Translations under genes and position numbers: made by a program | Assembly: GCF_023746555.1 (NCBI RefSeq) | Contig: NZ_CP098755.1 | Location: forward strand, 5,233,001 to 5,297,000 | Length of the DNA stretch: 64,000 nucleotides | Reading direction: 5' to 3' | From: Brevibacillus ruminantium | GTDB lineage: Bacteria; Bacillota; Bacilli; Brevibacillales; Brevibacillaceae | In this document: positions 42,243-51,331 of the stretch, piece after piece | Layout: the number at the start of each line of letters is the position of its first letter | Position numbering within the stretch: position 1 is the first letter of the stretch | Notes under the pieces: model-generated | What the model was told of the DNA's origin: nothing | What the model saw: the letters and a program-made list of their open reading frames with translations, nothing else | Databases searched by the model: none

Positions 42243-45131
42243 CTATTCTTCTTTCTTGGTATCGCTCGGCAGCATATACTCCGTCTGATCAAACTTGCCG
42301 CGCATCCATTTGTACGTGTCATCATAGATGCCGCGAATTACCGGGTCGTCACTGTTCACGGCATGCAGCAGCGTTTTGGAGCCGAAGTAGTAAGCGTGGA
42401 TGTTGTTCTTGTCCATGCCGAATCTGTGCGTCGCAATCAACTGGTTGTAGTAGATCTGGAGGAACTTCGGATCATTGTACATCTTGGCATCCCCTTCGAT
42501 CTCTACATCCATCCCGTATTTTTGGATCACTTCCAGTGTGCCCTCGATCCGGTCGAGCGGAATCGGCTTATCCGAATAGTAGCTGGGCTGCAGGAATGCC
42601 GCATCGAAGTAGAGGGATTTCCACTCTGACAGGCCCGGTGCACCGAAGTACGGAATCCAGTAATAACGCAGTGAATCCTCGTGCACCATCCTGCCCATGT
42701 CGCGGATCAGGTCTCGCTCCCTCGGTCCGCTGTCCTCCACCAGCTCGTGGAACCAGTAGATGCCGTCCAGCTTCAGATACTGGAAGCCCGCCTGATCCCA
42801 GCGCTTTTTCAATTCGCTGTAATACCATTCCAGCGCCTGCTTGCGGTTTTGATACGCTTTTTCCTCGCCTACCTGCTTCGCAGAGAAAGAGAGAGACTCC
42901 TTGTTTGGATCGAGCTTTCCAAAGTCCGTCTGGGCGCCATTGGGATACGGCAGCGCCAGCACGACATTTTCTACGTACGTGTTGGCATACAGGGTGCCCC
43001 GCAGCCTGTTGAACTCGCGCATCGCATCATTTAATGCTTCCAGCTGCTGATTCGAGGCAAACAGGTCTTTTTGGTATTCCAGCCATTTCTCTTTGGTCGC
43101 CGGCATGGTTTGATACGGCAGGAACAGGATGGTGTCAAACATCTGATCGCGCATATAGCCGTCCTTGGTGCGATAGCCTACCATCGGGAGAAAATCTTCT
43201 TTGGTCCAGGTGCCCAGTTGTCCATGGTCCCCCGTGTAAGCCAGCAGCATGTTTTCAACGCGGCGTACATTTTTCTTCTCGGCCTGTGGATCAGCCTGGT
43301 TGGCAAACGGGAGCAGCACGGATGGCGCTGTTTGATTTCGCCCGTCTCGTCCCCACACCTCAAGCTGTCTGGCGAAAGCAAATACCTTCACCGGGAAGGA
43401 TACTCGTACATAGCGGGTTTCCACCTGCGGCAGTGTAACGGCCAAAGTGCGTTCCAGAATAGCGTCTTCTGCCTGAGAGATGTCGTGCTTGGCTTTTCCG
43501 GCGAAATACCACGCCTTGCCGTCAGGGGACACCTCGACATCCATCCACTCCGGAATGGTGATGCCTGAGCTTTTTGCGTGTCTAAAGGTAAGTGCCACCC
43601 GCTCCAGTTGTTTGGGCTCCGGCAAAACGACGGTTACCTTCCGGCCGAATTGGCGATTGTAGCCGGTCCATGTATCCGAAGGTGTGACCAGACCGCCGAC
43701 CGGACCCGGATACTGTTTTTCAACCTCGCGGAAGTAGGCATCCTCTTTCCCGAAAGGTTTGACTGACGTAAAGCTGCCCGGCGCCAGATTGACCAGCTCG
43801 TCCGCCGCTTCAACGCTCTGCTCTTCTTCCTCTTCGTCTGGAACGGCATGATCGACAGATTCGGTGCCATCCTTGTCCGATGCCGTTTGATTGGTTGTCG
43901 CCTGATCCGTCGCTGCGGACTGGTTTTTCCCGGCAGTCCCCTCCGCTTTTTCTTTGCTTGCAGAGTCAGCAGCCGGCGTGCTTGTGCTTGCGTTTGTTTG
44001 AACATCTGCTTTGTAGTCGGTTTTTGTGTCGGTTTTTGTACCTGCATCCGTTTTTGTATCTGCTTTTGTATCTGTTTTTGAGTCTGTTTTTGTTTCCGTG
44101 CTCGTCTCAGCCTTTTCCTTTTCCGCTCCCTGCTCCAGATCAGCCGTTTTGCCTGCATGCGAATCGACAGGCGCTGGCGTGATCTCCACGGGAAGGGTAA
44201 TGGAGCGAAGCCCGACGCTTACGGTCAGTATGCCCTTGCCAGGGGTTGGCCCGGCGGTAAAGGTTCCGTCTGGCGACATCACACCCAGAGTGGGTTGGTC
44301 AAAGGCAAAGACAGGGGTAAAGGGCAGTGCTCCTCCGCCCGGGCGGGTCACCTCGACCTGTTCGCTGGTGCCCGCCATCACGGTCAGCTTCGTCTTGTTT
44401 ACGGTGAAATCGGCTTTCTCCGCCAGTTGGTAGCGTGCCGTCCAGACGCGCTCTGCAATCAGAGCGGCATCTGCTCTGGTCACTTGGCCTTGCGGGCGAA
44501 AGACCCCGTTTGCCCCTTTCATCCAGCCTTGTGCAGTAACAGAAGCGACGGCTTCCTTGGCGTAGTCGGCAATTTCGTCCTGGTCAGCATACGTTTCCTG
44601 CTCCGCCACTTGTTTGGTGCCGCTGCCCGCTTTCCACAGCCTGTCCAATATGACCGCCAACTCCTGCCGGGTCAAAGCGTCCTTGGCTCCCAGCGTACCG
44701 TCGCTGCGTCCGTTCAGTACACCTAGCTCGGCCAGTCCGTATATGTAGGGGGCGTAGGCACTTTCTTGTGAAACATCGTCGAACTTATGCTCTCGCGGAA
44801 GCTTCGGCTGAACTCCCATCGCCTTGGACAGCAAGACGAATACATCCTGCCGGGAAATGGACTCCTGGGGATGGAAAAGGTCTCCCCCCTGTCCGCTGAT
44901 CAGGCCCAGAGATGTCAAATGATAAACAGCGTCGCGCGCATAGCTGTTCCCCAGGTCAGTAAAGGTAATGGTCTGCTCTTCCGGCATTGACTCTGCCGGT
45001 TGCGCCTGTTTATCCGGCTCTGCCTCCGGTACCTTGGCAGAAGGGTCCGTCGCTGCCAAAGCTGAGCTCGTCATCAACGACAACGCCAAAAGCGCAGCCA
45101 TAACCCTCCCTGTCTTACGTGTCACACCCAT
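42243..45131 (-). CDS. SLH-anchored surface protein with DUF4855 domain
   Basis: A 962-residue exported protein. Order: signal peptide (MGVTRKTGRVMAALLALSLM...ALA), three SLH units (about 50-220; for example AVYHLTSLGLISGQGGDLF, YIYGLAELGVLNGRSDGTLG and VTAQGWMKGANGVFRPQG), an Ig-like strand region, a low-complexity linker rich in TKTD/SKTD repeats (about 339-376) and an acidic run. An F5/8-type-C-like carbohydrate-binding region (about 500-610) and a DUF4855 domain (about 625-955, beginning near MLLAYTGD) follow. DUF4855 is of unknown activity and looks like a TIM-barrel-type glycoside-active domain. The start at ATG 45131 has GGAGGAG seven bases upstream. The protein is wall-anchored. Confidence 0.85.
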   Translation of the reverse strand: MGVTRKTGRVMAALLALSLMTSSALAATDPSAKVPEAEPDKQAQPAESMPEEQTITFTDLGNSYARDAVYHLTSLGLISGQGGDLFHPQESISRQDVFVLLSKAMGVQPKLPREHKFDDVSQESAYAPYIYGLAELGVLNGRSDGTLGAKDALTRQELAVILDRLWKAGSGTKQVAEQETYADQDEIADYAKEAVASVTAQGWMKGANGVFRPQGQVTRADAALIAERVWTARYQLAEKADFTVNKTKLTVMAGTSEQVEVTRPGGGALPFTPVFAFDQPTLGVMSPDGTFTAGPTPGKGILTVSVGLRSITLPVEITPAPVDSHAGKTADLEQGAEKEKAETSTETKTDSKTDTKADTKTDAGTKTDTKTDYKADVQTNASTSTPAADSASKEKAEGTAGKNQSAATDQATTNQTASDKDGTESVDHAVPDEEEEEQSVEAADELVNLAPGSFTSVKPFGKEDAYFREVEKQYPGPVGGLVTPSDTWTGYNRQFGRKVTVVLPEPKQLERVALTFRHAKSSGITIPEWMDVEVSPDGKAWYFAGKAKHDISQAEDAILERTLAVTLPQVETRYVRVSFPVKVFAFARQLEVWGRDGRNQTAPSVLLPFANQADPQAEKKNVRRVENMLLAYTGDHGQLGTWTKEDFLPMVGYRTKDGYMRDQMFDTILFLPYQTMPATKEKWLEYQKDLFASNQQLEALNDAMREFNRLRGTLYANTYVENVVLALPYPNGAQTDFGKLDPNKESLSFSAKQVGEEKAYQNRKQALEWYYSELKKRWDQAGFQYLKLDGIYWFHELVEDSGPRERDLIRDMGRMVHEDSLRYYWIPYFGAPGLSEWKSLYFDAAFLQPSYYSDKPIPLDRIEGTLEVIQKYGMDVEIEGDAKMYNDPKFLQIYYNQLIATHRFGMDKNNIHAYYFGSKTLLHAVNSDDPVIRGIYDDTYKWMRGKFDQTEYMLPSDTKKEE

Positions 45132-45173
45132 TTTTTCTCCTCCATTTTTCTGCATCTTTCTGGTATCCAACCG

Positions 45174-46334
45174 TTATTGGCTTGGGGGCTGGGACGAGTT
45201 TGGGCGCGGCGGCCGCGGACCGAAGAACTGGTAGTAGTCCACCTTGATGTTCCCGTTGTAGAGCTTTCGTTTTTTGCTCGCTTTTCGTCCAAACGCCTCT
45301 TCAAACTGCTCATCTGAGGTCAGGAAGTAGAACGACCACGTGTCCAGCGCGGCAAATGTCTGCCCCATCTCCCGGTACAAGCGGCTTGCCTGTTTCCAGT
45401 CACCCAGCCGTTCCCCATAGGGCGGGTTGCAGATCAGGTAGCCGTACTTCCGCTTCGTCCGCACATCCCTGACATCCATCTGTTGAAAATGGATGTATTC
45501 GTCCACGCCCGCTTCCCCGGCATTGCGCCTCGCTACACGCAAGATATCCTCGTCAATGTCTGTCCCGATAATCTCCAGGGGCTGGTCATACCGGGCCAGA
45601 TCATGCGTCTCCGCCCGCGCTTCCCGCCATGCCGTTTTCGGGATGGTCGGCCAGGATTCCGAGACAAATTCCCGGTTCATGCCCGGCGCGATATTTTGTC
45701 CGATCAGCGCCGCTTCAATCGGGAGCGTCCCCGAACCGCACATCGGGTCCATGAACACGCGATCCGGCTTCCAGCGTGACAACAAAATCATCGCTGCGGC
45801 CATCGTCTCTTTGAGAGGAGCGGCACCGATCAGCGTCCGATACCCACGCTTGTGCAGCCCAGCCCCCGTCGTGTCAATCGTCAGTGTCGCCGTATCTTTT
45901 AGCAAAGCCACTTCGATTTTGTACAAAGGCCCTTTTTCCTCAAACCAATCCTGCTTGTACGTTTTTTTCAGGCTTTCCACGACTGCCTTTTTGACGATCG
46001 CCTGGCAATCCGGCACGCTGTAGAGTGTGGATTTTACCGATTTTCCCTCGACCGGGAAAGTGGCATCCGCCGGAATCCAGTCAGACCAAGGCAATGCTTT
46101 GGTCTTCTCAAATAATTCGTCAAAGGTCGTCGCCTGAAATTCCCCTATTTTTAGACGCACGCGATCCGCAGTTCGTAACCACAAATTTGTCCGAGCGATG
46201 GCAGAAATGTCCGCTGTAAATTCAACCTTGCCGTTGTCCACCCGAACATCCTGATAACCCAACGCTTTTACCTCTTCGGCCACGACCGATTCGAGACCGA
46301 ACGTCGCCGTCGCAATCAATTCCACTTTTTGCAT
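45174..46334 (-). CDS. THUMP-domain class I RNA methyltransferase, YpsC/RlmL type
   Basis: A 386-residue SAM-dependent RNA guanine-N2 methyltransferase. The N-terminal half (MQKVELIATATFGLESVVAEE...) is the ferredoxin-like plus THUMP RNA-binding unit. The C-terminal half is the Rossmann methyltransferase with FMDPMCGSGTLPIEAALI (SAM motif I), IIGTDIDEDIL, and the catalytic LICNPPYGERLG. It matches the YpsC/RlmL N-terminal class that methylates 23S rRNA in related species. A Pro/Ser/Gln tail (PRPPRPNSSQPPSQ) is unusual but short. It lies upstream of the SLH/DUF4855 gene with a 42-base gap. Confidence 0.9.
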   Translation of the reverse strand: MQKVELIATATFGLESVVAEEVKALGYQDVRVDNGKVEFTADISAIARTNLWLRTADRVRLKIGEFQATTFDELFEKTKALPWSDWIPADATFPVEGKSVKSTLYSVPDCQAIVKKAVVESLKKTYKQDWFEEKGPLYKIEVALLKDTATLTIDTTGAGLHKRGYRTLIGAAPLKETMAAAMILLSRWKPDRVFMDPMCGSGTLPIEAALIGQNIAPGMNREFVSESWPTIPKTAWREARAETHDLARYDQPLEIIGTDIDEDILRVARRNAGEAGVDEYIHFQQMDVRDVRTKRKYGYLICNPPYGERLGDWKQASRLYREMGQTFAALDTWSFYFLTSDEQFEEAFGRKASKKRKLYNGNIKVDYYQFFGPRPPRPNSSQPPSQ

Positions 46335-46471
46335 GATACGATCTCCTGTCCTTGCTAAATGGCAGGGTGCTTTCCCCCTATCATATATTACCCGATTCTC
46401 TGGGGATATTGGAAATGTTCTACATGAGAAAACTTCATTACTTGAAAAGCACCTGGATTCGCGGCCGTAGT

Positions 46472-46672
46472 GAGAAGAAGCATGTTTCCCTGCTTAGCTC
46501 CGTATTACGCCCTGCAGGGATGTGTGGGCTGTCCGCTCCGCATCGGTGGTCGGGGGTTCGCAAAAGCAGTGTCGCTCCGAGGCAAATCAGGGTTGCGCCC
46601 CTGTTTCCCGCCCACCGCTGCTCCGCTAGGCTGGGCTCCACAGTCGCAACGCAGGGAAACACGCTTCTTCTC
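46472..46672 (+). mobile_element. MITE-like element, copy 1
   Basis: A 201-bp element bounded by inverted repeats of about 22 bp (GAGAAGAAGCATGTTTCCCT at the left, and its complement with one change, GTGTTTCCCTGC-type, at the right). It is homologous over its full length to the element at 47062-47263 in inverted orientation, sharing blocks such as GCTCCGTATTACGCCCTGCA, CGCAAAAGCAGT and GGGCTCCACAGTCGC. It carries no coding capacity. No clear target duplication is seen. Confidence 0.7.
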
Positions 46673-46678
46673 GTTACA

Positions 46679-46798
46679 GTGGATCTATTTAAGAAATGCC
46701 AAACAGAAAGAGTTAGATTGATCCTGGAAGATATCTGTAGCATGATCATTGATGTTTACGATAGAACCATCATTTACGGTGGAATTCCGTTTGAATAA
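46679..46798 (+). pseudogene. 3' gene fragment abutting the MITE-like element
   Basis: Directly after copy 1 a 39-codon frame reads VDLFKKCQTERVRLILEDIC and then SMIIDVYDRTIIYGGIPFE before TAA. It looks like real protein but has no ribosome site. It may be the end of a gene cut by insertion or rearrangement at the element. Its family is unknown. From 46799 to 47061 I see only AT-rich non-coding DNA. Confidence 0.35.
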
Positions 46799-47061
46799 AA
46801 ATTGATAAAAATGATTGAACATGCTTGTATCGTTTCGTCATCCGCTTACCAGTGAGGTTTACTTTTAGATAAAGGAAAAATATTTATTAACCATAATATG
46901 GAAATGGAACTACATCTCTGAGTTTTCCGAAATGATTCATGTATGATATCGATCATTTAGCTACAACGCTTTTGATTTCTCCAACGGGGTGAGCGGACCT
47001 GTCTTTTGTAAACCTTTTCTTCCAGTACTTGCTCCCACATCTTTTAAAAAACACCGGCTTC

Positions 47062-47263
47062 GAGAAGAAGCATGTTTCCCTGCGGCGCGACTGTGGAGCC
47101 CTGCTCAGCTCCGGTTCGATTTGCGGGAAAAAGGAGCGCAACCTTGGGATGACCTCAAAGCGAAACTGCTTTTGCGGCTCCCCCGCAAATCGAACCGGAG
47201 CGGACAGTGAATCATCCATGCAGGGCGTAATACGGAGCAGAGCAGGGAAACATGCTTCTTCTC
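47062..47263 (-). mobile_element. MITE-like element, copy 2 (inverted relative to copy 1)
   Basis: A 202-bp element bounded by perfect 20-bp or longer inverted repeats beginning GAGAAGAAGCATGTTTCCCT. Read on the minus strand it aligns with copy 1 along its whole length, with roughly three quarters of bases identical by eye. An internal inverted pair (CTCCGGTTCGATTTGCGGG and its complement) makes it able to fold into a long hairpin. It lies 389 bp from copy 1, upstream of the terminator for glcF. Confidence 0.75.
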
Positions 47264-47343
47264 CCCGGCAGCCCCGTTCCTTTACTTAAAACTAAGAGCA
47301 AGACAACGAATCTCATCCCTCAGAACCCCCAGCTAAAGTTACT

Positions 47344-47376
47344 AAAAAAGCTCCATTCCCAAAAGAACAGAGCTTC
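47344..47376 (-). terminator. terminator of glcDF
   Basis: GAAGCTC and GAGCTTTTTT on the minus strand form a 6-bp stem with a 19-base loop and a six-T tail, about 60 bases after the glcF stop. Confidence 0.55.
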
Positions 47377-47438
47377 TCAAGCAATTTCATCCAGCATTTC
47401 ATGTAACATCGATAAAGCAAATGTCCGATAGCTCTCCC

Positions 47439-48731
47439 TTACAAAGCCCGAGCCAGCAAATCCATGATATGCACCGCTTCCATCTGTCCTTCCAGCCCCG
47501 CCCGGATAATGCCCTTTTTCATTTGCAACAGACACCCCGGATTGGACGTTACGATTAGATGAGCCTTGGTCTTCTTGACGTGCTCCATCTTGCCATCGAG
47601 AATTTGCATCGACATGTCAAAGTTCGTGATGTTGTAGATGCCGGCCGAGCCACAGCAGTTGTCCGCACCGGACATTTCCACCAGCTCCAGGCCCGGGATG
47701 CTTTTCAGCAACTGACGAGGCTGGTTGCGCACCCCCTGCCCATGCGCCAGGTGACAGGAATCCTGGTAGGTCACTCGGACTTCCAGGGGCTTGGTAAAGG
47801 TCAGCGGCGGCAGCTCTGCCAACAATTCATTGGCATCTCTCACCTTGGCTACAAAGGCCATCGCCCGCTCCTGCCACTCCGGGTCTCCGTGGAACCAGTG
47901 GTGGTACTCTTTCAGCGCCGCCCCGCAGCCGCCCGCATTATTGACGACGAAGTCCACACCGGCCCGTTCAAACGCCTCGATGTTTCGCTTGGCAAGCTCG
48001 ACTGCTCCGTTCTTCTCACCGGCATGAGCATGCAAAGCCCCGCAGCACACCTGGTTTTCCACAAACACGACATCGCAGCCCGCTTTTGTCAGGAGCTGAG
48101 CGGTTGCCTGGTTGGTTTCAAAAAACATCATATCCATGATACAGCCCGTAAACATCCCGATCCGAAGCGCGGTCTCGCCGTCTGCCTTCATGACGGGCTC
48201 CCTTTTTTTCCGCTCTTTGGGCGAAGCGATTTTGTCCACAGCCTGCTGCATTTCTGCCATTTCCCGGGGCAGGATGTTGATCAGGCCCGTTTTGTTGGCC
48301 AGTGTTTGCAGCCCCGCGCTTTGCGTCGCCCACAGCACAGTCCCCAATGTCTTCATGCGCTCCGGGTACGGAAACACCCGATCAAAGACCAGTTGGCGCA
48401 AAAAAGGCGGCTTTGTCTCGCTCTTTTTGTGATCCTCGACGACCTCCCGTGCGGTTTCGACCAGACTGCCATAGGGGACACCGGCGGGACAGGCCGTCTC
48501 ACAAGCACGGCAGCCCAGACAGGCGTACATGTTTTTCTCAAACTCCGCGTCTACGGTCAGTTGGCTGTTGGCTACCCCCTTCATCAGGGCGATGCGCCCG
48601 CGCGGACTTTGTGATTCCAACCCCGTCTCGCGGTAGGTCGGACAGGCCGGCAGACAAAAGCCGCAGTGCATGCAGTTCATGATCTCGTCCATGTTGAATT
48701 TGGCCAGCAGCTCCTGGTTTGTCCGGGTCAT
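47439..48731 (-). CDS. glcF: glycolate oxidase iron-sulfur subunit
   Basis: A 430-residue Fe-S protein. Two [4Fe-4S] motifs occur at the N terminus: CMHCGFCLPACP (about 20-31) and CLGCRACETACP (about 71-82). Two CCG domains follow, with QVCCGALHAHAG and DNCCGSAGIYN, which typically bind a further cluster. It passes electrons from the flavin subunit GlcD to the respiratory chain during oxidation of glycolate or a related 2-hydroxyacid. The start overlaps the end of glcD by 4 bases (ATGA). A terminator follows. Confidence 0.93.
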   Translation of the reverse strand: MTRTNQELLAKFNMDEIMNCMHCGFCLPACPTYRETGLESQSPRGRIALMKGVANSQLTVDAEFEKNMYACLGCRACETACPAGVPYGSLVETAREVVEDHKKSETKPPFLRQLVFDRVFPYPERMKTLGTVLWATQSAGLQTLANKTGLINILPREMAEMQQAVDKIASPKERKKREPVMKADGETALRIGMFTGCIMDMMFFETNQATAQLLTKAGCDVVFVENQVCCGALHAHAGEKNGAVELAKRNIEAFERAGVDFVVNNAGGCGAALKEYHHWFHGDPEWQERAMAFVAKVRDANELLAELPPLTFTKPLEVRVTYQDSCHLAHGQGVRNQPRQLLKSIPGLELVEMSGADNCCGSAGIYNITNFDMSMQILDGKMEHVKKTKAHLIVTSNPGCLLQMKKGIIRAGLEGQMEAVHIMDLLARAL

Positions 48732-50140
48732 CGTTTCACCACCACTCTGCGTCGACCGCTGTTTGCAAACATTTTGCCGGGGTTCATGATGTTGTTCGGA
48801 TCAAAAGCTGCCTTGATCCGCTTCATCAGCTGGATCCCACCCTCGCCTACCTTCAGGTCGAGGTAATTCATTTTGGCCATCCCGACGCCATGCTCTCCTG
48901 TAATCGTGCCGCCCATGCGGATAGCCGCGTGGAATATTTCTTCAAAGGCTTGTTCTACCCGGTGAATTTCTTCCTTGTCCCGCTCATCGGTCATACAGGT
49001 GGGATGCAGATTTCCGTCTCCGGCGTGGCCAAACGTACAAATCTGGAGCTGGTACTTCTCGGCGACCCGCTCTACCTCTGCGACCATATCAGCCAGTCGG
49101 GAGCGCGGAACCGTGGCATCCTCGAGAATGGTCGTCGGACGCAGACGAGACAGTGCCGCCAAAGCAGAGCGACGAGCTGCCAGCAGCTTGGCTCCTTCCT
49201 CCGGGGTTTTGGCCAACTGCACCTCGGCCGCCCCCTGCTGCCGGGCAATTTCCGCGATTTTTTCAATATCCCGTACCACCAGCTCCTCCGGGCCATCTTG
49301 CTCGATCAGGAGCATCGATTTCATCTCCAGGGGCAGTCCCAGCTTGGCGAAATCATCCACGACCTTCATCGTAGACTGGTCGAGAAACTCGATAGTGGCT
49401 GGAATGATCTTCGAGGCGATCACCGTTTCCACTGTTTTGGCGGCATCGACGAGATTGGTATAGTAGGCAACCAGGGTTCGTTTGGACTCGGGCAAAGGCA
49501 GCAGCTTTACCGTGATCTCGGTAATCACGCCCAGTGTCCCCTCCGATCCGACCATCAGCCTGGTCATATCGTAGCCAGCCACGTCTTTCATATTTTTGCC
49601 GCCGCAGCGCAGCACTTCTCCGGACGGAAGCACGTACTCCAGCCCCAGAATATAATCCTTGGTGACTCCGTATTTCAGCCCTCTCATCCCGCCGGCGCAC
49701 TGGGCCATATTTCCGCCGACCGTGGAAATCCGCATGCTGCCCGGATCAGGAGGATAGAACAACCCCTCCGCTTCCACCGCCTGGTGCAGGTCGGCTGTAA
49801 CCACACCGGGACCAAGCGTTGCGGTCAGATTTTGTTTGTCGATTTCGTATATCTGGTTAAAGCGGGTCATATTCAGGACGATGCCGCCCTCGACCGGTAT
49901 CGTTCCGCCCGCCAGATTGGTTCCCGAACCGCGGGGTACGATCGGTATCCCGTGCGTATTTGCCAGCTTCAAAACCGCCGACACCTCTTCGACTGTTCCC
50001 GGGATCACCACCGCATCCGGCATGGCCTGAAAGATAGGCGTTGCATCATAGGAATAGGCGTAAAGTTCATTCGGCGTATCCAGAAAATACTTCTCGCCTA
50101 CAATCGCCCTCAGCTCTTCCCGAATCGCTTTCTCCAGCAT
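48728..50140 (-). CDS. glcD: glycolate oxidase FAD subunit
   Basis: A 470-residue FAD-linked oxidase. The flavin-binding domain shows VVIPGTVEEVSAVLKLAN, PIVPRGSGTNLAGGTIPVEG, DPGSMRISTVGGNMAQCAGG and KYGVTKDYILGLEYVLP. The C-terminal part has the conserved TFGHAGDGNLHPT and ITGEHGVGMAKMNYL metal/substrate motifs. Together with GlcF it oxidises glycolate, or possibly D-lactate, to the oxo acid. I start it at ATG 50140 with GGGGGAG upstream rather than at 50221, because the extension covers an operator palindrome. It is divergent from a FadR-type regulator. Confidence 0.92.
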   Translation of the reverse strand: MLEKAIREELRAIVGEKYFLDTPNELYAYSYDATPIFQAMPDAVVIPGTVEEVSAVLKLANTHGIPIVPRGSGTNLAGGTIPVEGGIVLNMTRFNQIYEIDKQNLTATLGPGVVTADLHQAVEAEGLFYPPDPGSMRISTVGGNMAQCAGGMRGLKYGVTKDYILGLEYVLPSGEVLRCGGKNMKDVAGYDMTRLMVGSEGTLGVITEITVKLLPLPESKRTLVAYYTNLVDAAKTVETVIASKIIPATIEFLDQSTMKVVDDFAKLGLPLEMKSMLLIEQDGPEELVVRDIEKIAEIARQQGAAEVQLAKTPEEGAKLLAARRSALAALSRLRPTTILEDATVPRSRLADMVAEVERVAEKYQLQICTFGHAGDGNLHPTCMTDERDKEEIHRVEQAFEEIFHAAIRMGGTITGEHGVGMAKMNYLDLKVGEGGIQLMKRIKAAFDPNNIMNPGKMFANSGRRRVVVKR

Positions 50141-50173
50141 TGTTTCTCCCCCGTTTTCTAAAGTCATCAGGTC

Positions 50174-50187
50174 ATCAGATATCTGAT
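50174..50187. promoter_or_regulatory. palindromic operator in the glcD leader
   Basis: ATCAGATATCTGAT is a perfect 14-bp palindrome lying between the predicted glcD promoter and the glcD start. The same core occurs at 50395-50404 next to the divergent regulator promoter. Confidence 0.6.
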
Positions 50188-50319
50188 CAAAATGATAGCA
50201 TTTCATCTGTCTGGACAACAATCCCTTTGCCCCAAATCTTCTTCGGCAATACCCTTCTGCCTGAACTCAAGTTTCTCTGGTATCCTTGTTTTTCAAGGGG
50301 TTGTCTCCCCATACCCTTT

Positions 50320-50347
50320 ATTATATATATTCAGAAAAATTTATCAA
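50320..50347 (-). promoter_or_regulatory. promoter of glcDF
   Basis: The minus strand has TTGATA (50347-50342), a 16-base spacer and a perfect TATAAT (50325-50320). The leader to glcD is about 170 bases and contains the operator at 50174-50187. Confidence 0.6.
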
Positions 50348-50351
50348 TTTG

Positions 50352-50407
50352 TTGAATTCAGCTTCCCATTTTGCTAGAATGCTCGTCAGGTGATCAGATA
50401 TCTGTCA
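50352..50407 (+). promoter_or_regulatory. promoter and operator of the FadR-type regulator
   Basis: TTGAAT (50352-50357), 17 bases and TAGAAT (50375-50380) form a plus-strand promoter. The palindrome TGATCAGATATCTGTCA (50391-50407) lies over the expected start point and shares TCAGATATCTG with the glcD leader site, so one regulator may control both directions. Confidence 0.6.
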
Positions 50408-50548
50408 CTCTGTAATCCGGGATCGATCGTTCTAACTGGTGCGTATCTGACAAATGGCCGCGCATAAGAGGCAACCCCCAAGGCAAGATGCTTCAGGGGT
50501 CCTCGTATAGTAAAATGATTTCAGCACAAGGTAAAGGAAGGAAGCACA

Positions 50549-51268
50549 TTGCCGATTCAGCAGATTTCCAGCAAAAAAATATATGAAGTCATTACCGAGG
50601 AATTAAAGCAGATGATTGTGGACGGCCAAGTCAAGCCCGGGGATAAACTGGACTCCGTGCAAGTGCTGGCGCAAAAATTTCAGGTGGGCCGCTCTGCTGT
50701 CCGGGAAGCGCTGAGCGCACTGCAAGCGATGGGTTTGGTCGAGATCAAACAAGGCGAAGGGACTTTTGTCCGCAAGTTTGAAACATCCAGCCTGAGCGCT
50801 CCGCTCTCCACCATTCTGATGGGCTCGGAGGATATTCTCGAATTGCTGGAAATGCGGAAAATATTGGAGGTCGGCAGTGCCGGTCTGGCCGCGCGCAATT
50901 GGAAGGATGGTGATCTGGCCGCCATCAAACAGGCTTTGGACCAGATGCGGGAGAGCGTGGATTCGGAGGAAGCGAGTGATCAAGCCGATATCGATTTCCA
51001 TCAGGCAATCGCGCACGCCAGCCACAACCGCCTCTTGATTGATATGATGAAAACCATCTCCGGAGCGATGACAAAAAGCATGCGCAACACCCGAAAAATG
51101 TGGCTGTTTGGAGAGAAATCCAGCACAGAGCGGCTGTACGAGGAGCATGTCTTGATCTACAAGGCAATCCGCGAGCGTGACGCCCTGATGGCACAGCAAA
51201 GAATGCTGCACCATTTGCTCAAAGTGGAGGATGTGCTGCTCAACCGTCTGGAGCTGGGCGAGGAGTAA
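50549..51268 (+). CDS. FadR-subfamily GntR regulator of glcDF
   Basis: A 239-residue GntR-family protein. The winged helix covers about 8-75 (YEVITEELKQMIVDGQVKPG, VLAQKFQVGRSAVREALSAL, GEGTFV). The all-helical FCD ligand domain follows with the metal-site pattern DIDFHQAIAHAS and EEHVLIYKAIRERD. Members such as GlcC, LldR and PdhR sense 2-hydroxy or 2-oxo acids. The start is TTG 50549 after AAGGAAGG. It is divergent from glcD, with shared palindromes between them, so control of glycolate oxidation is likely. Whether it represses or activates cannot be read. Confidence 0.88.
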   Translation: MPIQQISSKKIYEVITEELKQMIVDGQVKPGDKLDSVQVLAQKFQVGRSAVREALSALQAMGLVEIKQGEGTFVRKFETSSLSAPLSTILMGSEDILELLEMRKILEVGSAGLAARNWKDGDLAAIKQALDQMRESVDSEEASDQADIDFHQAIAHASHNRLLIDMMKTISGAMTKSMRNTRKMWLFGEKSSTERLYEEHVLIYKAIRERDALMAQQRMLHHLLKVEDVLLNRLELGEE

Positions 51269-51331
51269 AGTGGGGGATCAGATTGCGTGATCACAAACTA
51301 AAGAGCATCCGTCTGACAGGAGGCATGAGCG

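Noticed and set aside
48719-50161. 480-codon plus-strand frame opposite glcD
   Set aside because: It mirrors glcD codon for codon, has no ribosome site and no recognisable motif. Similar antisense frames opposite speB, the MLE-type gene, the sigma-54 activator and glcF are rejected for the same reason.
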